Assembly: GCA_029262115.1 (NCBI GenBank)
Contig: JAJCZZ010000091.1
Span: 1 to 64,000 of the forward strand
Length of the DNA stretch: 64,000 nt
From: Gemmatimonadota bacterium
GTDB taxonomy: Bacteria > Gemmatimonadota > Gemmatimonadetes > Longimicrobiales > Gaopeijiaceae
Direction of reading: 5' to 3'
Position numbers and translations under genes: made by a program. The first letter of the stretch is position 1; the number at the start of each line of letters is the position of its first letter. Shown one piece after another: positions 44,487-53,063 of this stretch. The notes under the pieces were generated by a model. That model was given only the letters and a program-made list of their open reading frames with translations. It was not told where the DNA came from and did not search any database.

Positions 44487-45211
44487 ACGCCGCCGTGCGG
44501 TTCGAGAACGTCAGGAAGCGGTACGGGCCGCTTGAGGTTCTTCGGGGCATCGACCTGGCCCTCCGCGCCGGCCGCGTGACGGCGGTGCTCGGCCCGAACG
44601 GAGCGGGCAAGACGACGCTCCTCAAGATCCTCCTCGGGCTGGTCCGACCGGACGGAGGACAGGTGTATCTGGGAGCGCGGGCGGTGGGTACGGGTGCATC
44701 CTACCGGCGGGATATCACCTACATGCCCCAGCTCCCGCACTTCCCGAGCAACCTGAGCGCGCGGGAACTCGTCTCAATGCTGTCGGATCTCAGGGACTTC
44801 GACGGGCAGCCCGACACCGAGTTGTTCGAACGGTTCGGCCTGGCAGACCAAATGGACACGCCGTTCCGTTCGCTGTCCGGCGGCACCCGCCAGAAGGTGA
44901 ACGCCGCCCTGGCCTTCCGCTTCCCTGCTCCCGTGCGGGTGCTCGACGAGCCGACTGCCGGGCTCGACCCGGTGGCGGCGCGGATCTTCAAAGCGAGGAT
45001 TCTGCGCGAGCGTGGGGGGGGCCGCACCGTGATCCTGACCTCACACGACCTCGGGCAGGTGGAAGCCCTGGCCGACGACGTCGTGTTTCTGCTCGAGGGG
45101 CGCGTGCACTACGCCGGACCGCAGGCCGGCCTGCTGGAGGCGACAGGAGAGGATGACCTCGAAGGAGCCGTAGCCTCCCTGGCCGGGGAGGAGACATGGG
45201 TGACATGCTGA
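44483..45211 (+). CDS. nosF: NosF ABC-transporter ATPase
   Basis: NosF (242 residues) is the ATPase of the NosDFY complex. Walker A is GPNGAGKTT (residues 37-45), signature FRSLSGGTRQK, Walker B VLDEPTAGLDP, and the switch His in LTSHDLGQVEALAD. N-terminal FENVRKRYGPLEVLRGIDLAL is standard. It overlaps nosD by 4 bases and nosY by 16. All family hallmarks are intact. Confidence 0.95.
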   Translation: MNAAVRFENVRKRYGPLEVLRGIDLALRAGRVTAVLGPNGAGKTTLLKILLGLVRPDGGQVYLGARAVGTGASYRRDITYMPQLPHFPSNLSARELVSMLSDLRDFDGQPDTELFERFGLADQMDTPFRSLSGGTRQKVNAALAFRFPAPVRVLDEPTAGLDPVAARIFKARILRERGGGRTVILTSHDLGQVEALADDVVFLLEGRVHYAGPQAGLLEATGEDDLEGAVASLAGEETWVTC

Positions 45212-45984
45212 AGGTCCTGCGCTACGAACTGAGGAGCGTCGTGCGGGGTCGCACGGTCCTCGGACTCGGGCTCTTCTTCGCCCTGGCCGCAACGGGACTC
45301 GTACAACTCGCCGGGAGTGTGGCGCGAGCGCTTCCCAGCCTGGCCAATCTGGTCCTCTTGGCCGTCCCACTGGTCAGCCTGGTGTTCGGGACGGTGGCGG
45401 TCTACGAAGGACGCGACTTCACGGAGCTGGTAGTGTCGCACCCGGTGGGGCGACGGCCGTTCTTCGCCGGGACCTGGTTGGGCCGTACGCTCCCACTTGC
45501 GACGGCCTTCGTGGTGGGCGTCAGCGTGCCGCTCGCCCTGGCCGGCGTGCCCGACGGTTCGGTACGCCCCCTGCTGCTCCTGCTCGCCATCGGTGTCCTG
45601 CTGGTCGGGGTCTTCACCGCGCTCGCGTTCCTTGTGGCCTTCTACGTCCGGGACGCCGCCCGTGGGCTCGGCGCCGCCCTCCTTCTGTGGCTCGCGATGA
45701 CCGTGCTGTACGACGGCGCTATTCTCATGGCGGTCGGGGTGTTTGCACAGTATCCGCTGGAAGAACCGCTCCTGTGGGCCATGTTCTTCAACCCGGTCGA
45801 TCTGGCGCGGGTGACCGTGCTCCTCTCGCTGGACGCGTCGGCCATGCTCGGCTACACCGGCGCGGTCTTCCACCGCTTCTTCGGCAGCGGACTCGGCATC
45901 GTGGCCGCGGCGGTCAGCCTGGCCGTGTGGGTCGTGGTGCCGTTGGTGCTGGCGGGCCGCCGGTTCGAACGAATGGATCTGTAG
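45196..45984 (+). CDS. nosY: NosY ABC-transporter permease
   Basis: NosY (262 residues) is the membrane permease for NosF. Six hydrophobic segments are seen, beginning VLGLGLFFALAATGLVQLAG and ending LGIVAAAVSLAVWVVVPLVLAG. The conserved VVSHPVGRRPFFAGTWLGR loop lies between helices two and three. The ATG at 45196 has a GGGGAGGA ribosome site; a second ATG follows three codons later. Last gene of the nos operon; its stop abuts the convergent symporter gene with no intervening base. Confidence 0.93.
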   Translation: MGDMLKVLRYELRSVVRGRTVLGLGLFFALAATGLVQLAGSVARALPSLANLVLLAVPLVSLVFGTVAVYEGRDFTELVVSHPVGRRPFFAGTWLGRTLPLATAFVVGVSVPLALAGVPDGSVRPLLLLLAIGVLLVGVFTALAFLVAFYVRDAARGLGAALLLWLAMTVLYDGAILMAVGVFAQYPLEEPLLWAMFFNPVDLARVTVLLSLDASAMLGYTGAVFHRFFGSGLGIVAAAVSLAVWVVVPLVLAGRRFERMDL

Positions 45985-47532
45985 TTACGCCGTCTCCACC
46001 CCGTGCCGGTGCCTGAGCGTCGTCCCCTGAAGCCGATGGGGCTCGACCGCCGGTCCAAGCAGCGAGATCCCATACCCCACGAAGAACGTGACCACCAGCC
46101 CGACCGCCGTCGACCAGATGAACGGGATCGGCTCGAAGCCCATCACCTCGTACAACCGGGGGAGCGGGAAGTCGTTGGCCGTCACCATCAACACGACCAG
46201 CGTGCCGACGATGGCTCCGATGAACGCGCCGGTCCCGCTGGCCTTGCGGGTCAGCATTCCCAGGAGGAAGAGCCCGAGCAGGCCGCCGGCGAAGTAGCCC
46301 ATGAAGCTGAGAATCAGATCAATGAGCGGCGCGCCCGTCCGGGACGAGTAGATCCCGATGCCGATGCCCACGGCGCCCGCGGTGACGACGACGAACTTGG
46401 CGAACGTCATCCTTTTGTCCTCGGGCAGATCCGGCTTGAAGCGCACCAAGAAGTCGACCGTGAGGGCCGCCGCCAGGGAGTTCAGCGCGGAGTCCAGCGA
46501 CGACATGGCGGCGGCGAACACCGCGGCCACGAGGGCGCCCGTGAGGATCGGCGGCACCTGAGTGTTCACGAAGTGCGGCATCACCTGGTCGGGCGTGAGG
46601 CCCACAGGCATCAGGCCTGGGAAGTGCTCGTAGAAGACGAAGAGGAAGACACCGAGCAGCAGCGATAGTGTGACTCCGATGACCCCGGCTGACACTCCGA
46701 GGACGAGCGCCCGCTGGGCGTCCCTCGGCTCTTTGACGGTCATGTATCGCTGGACCGGCTGCTGGTTGGTGCCGAATAGCGACAGGGCCAGAAGCCCGTA
46801 GCCGAAGATCGCGGTCACGAGCCCCCGGCCTCCCAGGGGCTCTTCCATGTGCACGATATCGAGCTTCCCGAGCGCTGACGCCTCGGAAAACGCGCTGCCC
46901 CAGCCACCGGGCGTCCCTGCCACCACGACCCACATCGTCGCGACAACCCCGAAGCTCATGACCGCGAACTGGATGACGTCGGTCCAGATGACCGCGCTGA
47001 TCCCACCCAGGACGGTGTAGGTGATGGCGATGACCCCGAACACCACGACCGCCTCCTCCACGCCGGACAGCCCGGGGATCAGGTCGGTCGGGACGACCGC
47101 TGAAAAGAGGAGTGCCGCTCCGAACAGCAACGTACCCGCACGTAGCAACACGGTCATTGCGAATAGGGTCGAGCCGAGCAGCCGGGTCTTCGTGTCGAAG
47201 CGGACTTCCAGATACTCGTACGCGGTCGTCAGACCCTTCACTTTGTGGAAGAAGGGGATGAAGAGCACGACGACGATCAGCGCGGCCATCAGGTCGCCGA
47301 GCTGGTACTGCAGATACCACATGTCGGAGGAGTACGCGTAGCCCGGTACTCCGAGGATAGACGCGGCGGAGAACGACGTGGCGATGATGGACAGCCCCGC
47401 CGCCCACCACTTCATATTCCGGTTGCCGAGGAAGTACGCCTCGGTGTCCGTCTGTCGCCGGTTGGCCCAGACGCCCAATCCAACGATCACGGCGATGTAC
47501 ACACCGAGAACGATCCAGTCCAAGAAGTGCAC
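45985..47532 (-). CDS. Sodium/solute symporter (SSS family)
   Basis: This ~515-residue membrane transporter has about 13 helices. SSS hallmarks are DTEAYFLGNRNMKWWAAGLSIIATSFSAASILGVPGYAY in helix 1-2 and a late SSLDSALNSLAAALTVDF. GTG 47532 is chosen because GGAG lies eight bases upstream; the ATG at 47565 has no ribosome site. The gene is divergent from the GH84 enzyme, 91 bp apart, so uptake of an amino sugar or its product is a reasonable guess. The substrate is not readable from sequence. Confidence 0.93.
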   Translation of the reverse strand: MHFLDWIVLGVYIAVIVGLGVWANRRQTDTEAYFLGNRNMKWWAAGLSIIATSFSAASILGVPGYAYSSDMWYLQYQLGDLMAALIVVVLFIPFFHKVKGLTTAYEYLEVRFDTKTRLLGSTLFAMTVLLRAGTLLFGAALLFSAVVPTDLIPGLSGVEEAVVVFGVIAITYTVLGGISAVIWTDVIQFAVMSFGVVATMWVVVAGTPGGWGSAFSEASALGKLDIVHMEEPLGGRGLVTAIFGYGLLALSLFGTNQQPVQRYMTVKEPRDAQRALVLGVSAGVIGVTLSLLLGVFLFVFYEHFPGLMPVGLTPDQVMPHFVNTQVPPILTGALVAAVFAAAMSSLDSALNSLAAALTVDFLVRFKPDLPEDKRMTFAKFVVVTAGAVGIGIGIYSSRTGAPLIDLILSFMGYFAGGLLGLFLLGMLTRKASGTGAFIGAIVGTLVVLMVTANDFPLPRLYEVMGFEPIPFIWSTAVGLVVTFFVGYGISLLGPAVEPHRLQGTTLRHRHGVETA

Positions 47533-47623
47533 GCGGATTCTCCAGAAAGTCCAGGTAGCCGACACTAAGTCCAGGGTTGCCGACTCTTCGTCGTGATGTC
47601 AGCAAGATGCGCTCCACACCCCG

Positions 47624-48787
47624 ATGGCCGAGATTGTCGGCTCGGATCTGGCAGAGTCGACCCGAGACAGCACGCATACTACGCACTGTGAGGACGCCCT
47701 GGTGAGTGGTGACAGCCTCGGATTGCCCGAGTTGGGGGTCATCGAGGGATACTACGGAGAACCATGGAGTTGGGAGGAGCGAGCGGACACGGTCCGGTTC
47801 CTCGCGCCGCTCGGCTACGGCTTCTATCTGTACGCCCCGAAGACCGACCCGTGGCTCCGGGAACGGTGGGCCGAGGACCACCCGTCGGAGGCCACCCGGG
47901 AGCTGCGGCGCCTCTCGGCCGTATGCGCTGCCGAGGGTGTCCGGTTCGGGGTCGGACTGAGCCCGCTCAAGGTCTACCTCGATTGGAACGATGCGGCGCG
48001 AAACGCCCTGTCGCGACGGCTCAACACGCTCGATCGGCTGAACATCCAGGACATGGCCCTCCTCTTCGACGACATGCCGGGCGCCGTGGACGGACTGGCT
48101 GATCGACAGGTCGAGATCGCGGCCTTCGTCGCCGAGCGAACGAGCGCGGACCGCCTCATCGTGTGCCCCACCTACTACTCCGATGACCCGGTCCTCGACC
48201 AGGTCTTCGGCGAGCGGCCGAACGGGTACCTCCGCGCGCTCGGTCAGGGGCTGGACCGAAGTACCCACGTCTTCTGGACCGGACCTGAGGTCATATCACG
48301 CGCCATCTCCCCGAGCCATATCGACCGCGTGGCCGAGGAGCTAGGCCGCCCGCCCTTCCTCTGGGACAACTACCCGGTCAACGACGGCCGGAGGATGAGT
48401 GCATATCTGCACCTGCGCGGGTTCACTGGTCGCTCCGCCGACCTCGCGGGAAGGATCGCCGGGCACGGGGTGAACCCCGCGCTGCAGGCCACGCTGTCGC
48501 GCATCCCGATGGCAACGCTCCAGGACGTCTACCGCGACGGCGATGCGTATGAGTACTCGGAGTCGTTCCACCGTGCGTCGCGGTCCGTCCTGGGCGACGA
48601 GCTCGGGGACCGTGTGCGCGAGGACCTTCTCCAGCTACAGGATGTCGGACTGCCGCGGCTCGCCGCGGACAAGGAGCGGTATCTTCGCGACCGGTACGAG
48701 GGGGCGGATCACCCGGGCGCGAAAGAGATCGTCCGGTGGTTGGACGGTGGCTATGCGATGGACGAGGTGGAGGTGCCGACGGAATGA
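47624..48787 (+). CDS. GH84-type beta-N-acetylglucosaminidase (O-GlcNAcase-like)
   Basis: This is a 387-residue glycoside hydrolase. LGVIEGYYGEPWSWEERADTVRFL opens the barrel and the adjacent catalytic Asp pair D149/D150 lies in MALLFDDMPG. FLWDNYPVND and NPALQATLSRIPMATLQDVY complete the family pattern. Substrate-assisted cleavage of beta-linked GlcNAc is expected. No signal peptide is evident; the first ~30 residues are poorly conserved and a GTG at 47702 is a possible alternative start. It may act on amino-sugar products imported by the divergent symporter. Confidence 0.9.
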   Translation: MAEIVGSDLAESTRDSTHTTHCEDALVSGDSLGLPELGVIEGYYGEPWSWEERADTVRFLAPLGYGFYLYAPKTDPWLRERWAEDHPSEATRELRRLSAVCAAEGVRFGVGLSPLKVYLDWNDAARNALSRRLNTLDRLNIQDMALLFDDMPGAVDGLADRQVEIAAFVAERTSADRLIVCPTYYSDDPVLDQVFGERPNGYLRALGQGLDRSTHVFWTGPEVISRAISPSHIDRVAEELGRPPFLWDNYPVNDGRRMSAYLHLRGFTGRSADLAGRIAGHGVNPALQATLSRIPMATLQDVYRDGDAYEYSESFHRASRSVLGDELGDRVREDLLQLQDVGLPRLAADKERYLRDRYEGADHPGAKEIVRWLDGGYAMDEVEVPTE

Positions 48788-48896
48788 CCGACGGAAACCT
48801 CAGTCCTCTGCGCGCGTAGCTCGACCCCGAACACGTCGAACGAGCGGGCGCGGACGTCCAGATCGACGAAGCCCCGTCACGCGCAGCCCTGCCCCC

Positions 48897-51800
48897 CTAC
48901 GAAATAATCACCCCCATTCCGCGCTGCTGCAGCAACCGGTTGTACTCGGCCAGCTCCGTCGAGATCACCGCCCCGAGCCGACCCTGCGCGTCCCGCAGGA
49001 TGGCCCGCAGCACCTCGTGCACTTCGTGCTGCTGGTCGGTGGGCGCAAAGTCGGCAGACCGAACACCGTTGGCCAGGTGGCCGAGCTTCCCGATCAGCTT
49101 GGCGGGGTAGCGTACGCCGTCCTGCCCGGTCCCGGTGGTGCGGAGCTGAACGAGCTCCTCCTCCACGTCGATCAGGCTCTGCTCCAAGGTCCGCCCGGCC
49201 TCCACCACGGCCGCTGCACCCTCGTCGTTCTCGATCAGTTCGCGGATGTCGGCCAGTTGCCGGCGAATGCGCTCGATCCGATTGATGGCTTCCGCGGCCG
49301 CATCGTAGTCGGCAATCAGCGCGCGCATCATCTCCGTCTGGGCGGCGATGTCGGCGAGCGATCCCTCGGAGTTGGGATCCTTCAGGATCTCCAGGGGATG
49401 GCTCTCGGTCCGGCCTCCCAGCTCGAGGGTGACCGTGTAGGTGCCCGGAGGCATCACCGTCGTCAGCCCGCCTCCACGCACCCGTTGGCGCCGTGGTCCG
49501 AGGTCCACCCAGTCGGCGTACAGGGGCGGCGTGCGCATGACGACCTCGGTGCTGGGCTCGTTCTCGAGGTCCCACGTCACGCGGTTGACCCCGGGCTCGG
49601 ACGGACCCTCGAGCGTCCGCACTACCCGCCCCGCGGGGTCGGAAATCCGAATCGTGGCCGGGCCGCCCACCCCTTCCCCTGCCCAGTAGTTGATGGAGGC
49701 GCCGTACCGTGGGTTGTCTCCCGTACTCATGTCGACATCGGGCGCCTGCGGGCGCGTGCGGTTCTGGAACCGGTACGTGACCCTGGGCTCGAAGAGGTGG
49801 ACGTCGGACGCCGCGACGTCCGCGGTCATCTGCTGGAGAGGCGTGACGTCGTCGAGGATCCAGAACCCACGTCCGTATGTGCCGAGCACGAGGTCGTTGA
49901 AGTGCTCCTGCACGACGATTCCGTATATCGGCGCCGGGGGCAGGTTGCTCTTGAACAGCGTCCAGTGATCGCCGTCGTCGAACGAGACGTACAGGCGATT
50001 CTCCGTGCCCAGATAGAGCAGGCCGTTACGCTGCGGGTCCTCGTGGATCCATCGGGCGAAGGAAAGCGGGTGGTCCTCGATACCGGTGGTGATCTTCGTC
50101 CACGTCCGCCCGTAGTCCCGCGTACGGTACACATACGGGCGGAAATCCCCGACCTGGTGGTGCTCGACCGCCACGAACGCCTTGCCCCGGTCATGCCGGG
50201 AGATGTCCACGCCCCGGACCACGCCGTCCGGTGGCAACCCCGGCATGTTGGCCGTCACATTCGTCCAGTTGTCGCCGCCGTCACGGCTGACATGCACCAG
50301 CCCGTCGTTCGAACCGGCCATGAACACGCCGCGCTCGATGGGCGACTCGTCGAACGCATAGATCACGCAGCAGTACTCGACGCCGATGTTGTCCGGCGTC
50401 AGCCCCCCGCTGATGCCCGTCCGGGACGGTTCGTTGGTGGTGAGGTCCGGACTGAGGACGTCCCAGCTCTGCCCACCATTGGTGGTGCGGTGCACCACCT
50501 GGCTCGTCACGTAGATGGTGTTCGGGTCGTGAGGCGATATCAGGAGGGGAAATGTCCACTGGAACCGGTAGCGCAGCCCGTCCGCGGGCCATCCCCCGGT
50601 GCTCTCGGGCCACACCTCCACGTTGCGGAACTGGCGGGTACGCTCATCGTAGCGGACGACGATACCCCCGCGGGCCCCCGAGCCGGAGGCGCTCGACCAG
50701 ACGATGTTCGGATCGGTGGGATCGGGCGTGGCGAAGCCGCTCTCGCCGCCGCCCACGGAGTGCCAATCCCCGCGGGGTATCTGCCGGGCGCCGGAGCCGT
50801 ACAGCGAGTTCGACGGACCTCGGAAGCTGGGGCCGTCCTGTCGGTTCCCGAGCACGTTGTACGGCACCGCGTTGTCGACCGTCACGTGGTACATCTGCGC
50901 CACGGGAAGCTGCGTGCGGAGCCAGGTCACGCCACGGTTGTGGCTCACGGACACGCCCTGGTCATTGCCGACGACCCACCGGTCCGGATCGGTCGGATCG
51001 ATCCACAGGTCGTGGTAGTCTCCTCCCGGGCGGGACCGACCTTGAAGTGCCGTACCGGTCCGACCCCCGTCGATGGTGCGCGTGAAAGCCGCCGTCAGGA
51101 ACATGGCCTCGTCCGGGTCGTCCGGAAGCACACGGCAGTTGTTGTAGTAGCCGGTGCGCCCGCCGAAGTCGCGACTGTGCGTCATGAGGCGCCAATTCAG
51201 CCCGCCGTCATCGGAGCGCCACAGCTCGCCGGAGTCGGTCGCCTGCCCCTCCCAGGGAACGCCGTCGCCCGTCTCGATCAACGCGTAGATCCGGTCCGAA
51301 TCGGCGGGCGTCATGCACAGTCCGATCTTGCCGACCGGGCGCGTGGGCAAGCCGTTGCCCTCCAGCTTCGTCCACGTGTCGCCGCCGTCGCGCGACATGT
51401 AGATGCCGCTGTCGGGACCACCGCTCCGGCGTCCCCAGGTGTTGAACTGTACGGTCCACATCCCGGCGAACAGGATCCGCGGGTTGTTCGGGTCCATCAC
51501 CAGATCGCTGGCCCCGACGCCCTCGCCGACGAACAGCACGTGCTCCCAGGTCCGGCCCCCATCGGTCGTGCGGTAGATCCCCCGTTCGGCCTGCGGCCCG
51601 TGGACATGGCCGAGTGCCGCGACGTACACGATGTCGGGGTTGGTGGGATGGATCCGGATCTTGCTCACACGCCCCGTCGCGTCCAGCCCCATGTGCTCCC
51701 AGGTCGTGCCCGCGTCCAAGGAACGATGCACCCCGTCCCCGATAGTCACATTCGAGCGGATATGCGGCTCGCCGGTACCGATCCACACGACGTTGGGGTC

Positions 51801-52139
51801 CGAGTCCGCCACGCCGATCGATCCGATGGAGTGCACGTCCTGATCGTCGAAGAGCGGCTCCCACCACAGGCCGCCGTCCACGCTCTTCCACAAGCCTCCC
51901 GCGGCCGCTCCGGCGTAGTACACGAGCGGGTCGCTGACCACACCGTGGACCGACGCGACCCGGTTGCCCACCGGCCCGATGTGCCGGAACTCCAGGTTGG
52001 CCAGTTCGACGCTGCTCACGAGCTGGGCGGTCGCGATGGCCGGCACGGCGGCAAGGGCCATCAGCACAGTCGTGATGGTGCAGGTCAGAACGCGGCAGTG
52101 GAGGGTGGCGGCGAAGGCGGCGTGGCGTAGCATGGCCAA
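48897..52139 (-). CDS. Large secreted sortilin/BNR-repeat propeller protein
   Basis: This is a 1080-residue secreted protein. The leader includes TTVLMALAAVPAIATAQ. The mature chain is packed with sortilin/BNR Asp-box repeats, for example GGLWKSVDGGLWWEP, GVHRSLDAGTTWEHMG, GIYRTTDGGRTWEHV, IYMSRDGGDTWTKL and GLVHVSRDGGDNWTNV, enough for two propellers. The C-terminal ~180 residues are helical with SLADIAAQTEMMRALIADYDAAAEAINRIERIRRQ. It is often annotated as glycosyl hydrolase, but no catalytic residues are identified. An antisense frame of 1195 codons overlaps it and is considered a shadow. Confidence 0.88.
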   Translation of the reverse strand: MAMLRHAAFAATLHCRVLTCTITTVLMALAAVPAIATAQLVSSVELANLEFRHIGPVGNRVASVHGVVSDPLVYYAGAAAGGLWKSVDGGLWWEPLFDDQDVHSIGSIGVADSDPNVVWIGTGEPHIRSNVTIGDGVHRSLDAGTTWEHMGLDATGRVSKIRIHPTNPDIVYVAALGHVHGPQAERGIYRTTDGGRTWEHVLFVGEGVGASDLVMDPNNPRILFAGMWTVQFNTWGRRSGGPDSGIYMSRDGGDTWTKLEGNGLPTRPVGKIGLCMTPADSDRIYALIETGDGVPWEGQATDSGELWRSDDGGLNWRLMTHSRDFGGRTGYYNNCRVLPDDPDEAMFLTAAFTRTIDGGRTGTALQGRSRPGGDYHDLWIDPTDPDRWVVGNDQGVSVSHNRGVTWLRTQLPVAQMYHVTVDNAVPYNVLGNRQDGPSFRGPSNSLYGSGARQIPRGDWHSVGGGESGFATPDPTDPNIVWSSASGSGARGGIVVRYDERTRQFRNVEVWPESTGGWPADGLRYRFQWTFPLLISPHDPNTIYVTSQVVHRTTNGGQSWDVLSPDLTTNEPSRTGISGGLTPDNIGVEYCCVIYAFDESPIERGVFMAGSNDGLVHVSRDGGDNWTNVTANMPGLPPDGVVRGVDISRHDRGKAFVAVEHHQVGDFRPYVYRTRDYGRTWTKITTGIEDHPLSFARWIHEDPQRNGLLYLGTENRLYVSFDDGDHWTLFKSNLPPAPIYGIVVQEHFNDLVLGTYGRGFWILDDVTPLQQMTADVAASDVHLFEPRVTYRFQNRTRPQAPDVDMSTGDNPRYGASINYWAGEGVGGPATIRISDPAGRVVRTLEGPSEPGVNRVTWDLENEPSTEVVMRTPPLYADWVDLGPRRQRVRGGGLTTVMPPGTYTVTLELGGRTESHPLEILKDPNSEGSLADIAAQTEMMRALIADYDAAAEAINRIERIRRQLADIRELIENDEGAAAVVEAGRTLEQSLIDVEEELVQLRTTGTGQDGVRYPAKLIGKLGHLANGVRSADFAPTDQQHEVHEVLRAILRDAQGRLGAVISTELAEYNRLLQQRGMGVIIS

Positions 52140-52319
52140 CTCCCGTGGCGCGGGGGATCGATCACGTGTCTGCCCCGAGCGGCCGATGCTCCGGGCGCAC
52201 GGGGCAGAATGCGGATCGGGAGGGGGGCGGGCAACCTCACGCGCTCCGGCCCCTGGATGGCACGACCGGTCCCAGCCAGCCGGGGACGACGCGCGACCCG
52301 GTCCTTGGCTCAGGCCTGG

Positions 52320-52919
52320 CTAGTTCTCGATGCCCAGCAGCTTCTTGACCGCCGGCTCGAGCCGGGTCAGACCCGAGGCTCGCCCGAGCTCCAGCGCTTC
52401 GGGGGCAGGCATGTCCTGAAGCCACGCCGCGCGAAGCGCCAGCAGCGCACCCACACGGTTGCCGCTCGCGCAGTACAGCACGGTGTCGTCGTCTCCCGCC
52501 TCGCTCAAGAGGGCGTCCAGGGCCTCGACGTTCTCCCGCGTAAGGTCCGCAGCGCCCGCGATGGGGATCCGGGTGAATGTCGCTCCGTCCCCCAGGCCTG
52601 CTTCCTCCCAACCCGCTCCATTTTCGGACGTGGGGCGCAGCGAGATGAAGCGCTCGAAGCCGGTATCAATGAGGCTGCCGACCTGTGACTGGGTGGGTTG
52701 GCCACCCGTGACCACATGGTCGAGCGGCTGGCGGGCGTTCGGGAGCCCGGCGGACCTCGCGCTGGCGAGCGTCGCGGCAGACGCCGGGCCTACCGAAGCC
52801 GCCGGCGCCTCCGACGTCGCCTGGTTAGAGCTGGGCTCACCGGACGAGCACGCCGCAGCGAACGACCCGAAGAAGAGGAACGGTACGATCCTGAAGGTAC
52901 GGACGTGCATCGCTTTCAA
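52320..52919 (-). CDS. Dual-specificity-phosphatase-like lipoprotein (DUF442/Blh type)
   Basis: This is a 199-residue lipoprotein with lipobox FAAAC (C24) and a Ser/Ala linker. The fold resembles DUF442 phosphatases: GGQPTQSQVGSLIDTGFERFISLRP, then the Cys-x5-Arg loop CASGNRVG (C150, R155). The catalytic cysteine and arginine are both present, so activity is possible. In other bacteria Blh-type proteins are linked to sulfide or biofilm responses, but that cannot be assumed here. It lies 180 bp upstream of the BNR gene on the same strand. Confidence 0.85.
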   Translation of the reverse strand: MKAMHVRTFRIVPFLFFGSFAAACSSGEPSSNQATSEAPAASVGPASAATLASARSAGLPNARQPLDHVVTGGQPTQSQVGSLIDTGFERFISLRPTSENGAGWEEAGLGDGATFTRIPIAGAADLTRENVEALDALLSEAGDDDTVLYCASGNRVGALLALRAAWLQDMPAPEALELGRASGLTRLEPAVKKLLGIEN

Positions 52920-53031
52920 GTCTCCGAGCGCCAGATTCGGGGCGCCCTTGATGAGGACGAGGTCGGCCCGTGGGAGCCGAGTAAGGACCGAAGATAGCCA
53001 CGCTCACCCGGTCATGGACGACCCCGATGGA

Positions 53032-53063
53032 CCGCACGGGCTACAAACCGCACGGGCTACAAA
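53032..53063. repeat. Perfect 16-bp tandem duplication over a stop codon
   Basis: Two exact copies of CCGCACGGGCTACAAA lie end to end. The stop codon of the enhancer-binding protein (53057-53059) is inside the second copy, so a duplicate stop lies just downstream. It looks like a recent slippage event without coding effect. Confidence 0.9.

Noticed and set aside
48543-52130. Plus-strand open frame of 1195 codons
   Set aside because: It lies wholly antisense to the 1080-residue BNR-repeat protein and has no recognisable domain. Long antisense frames are common in GC-rich genes.
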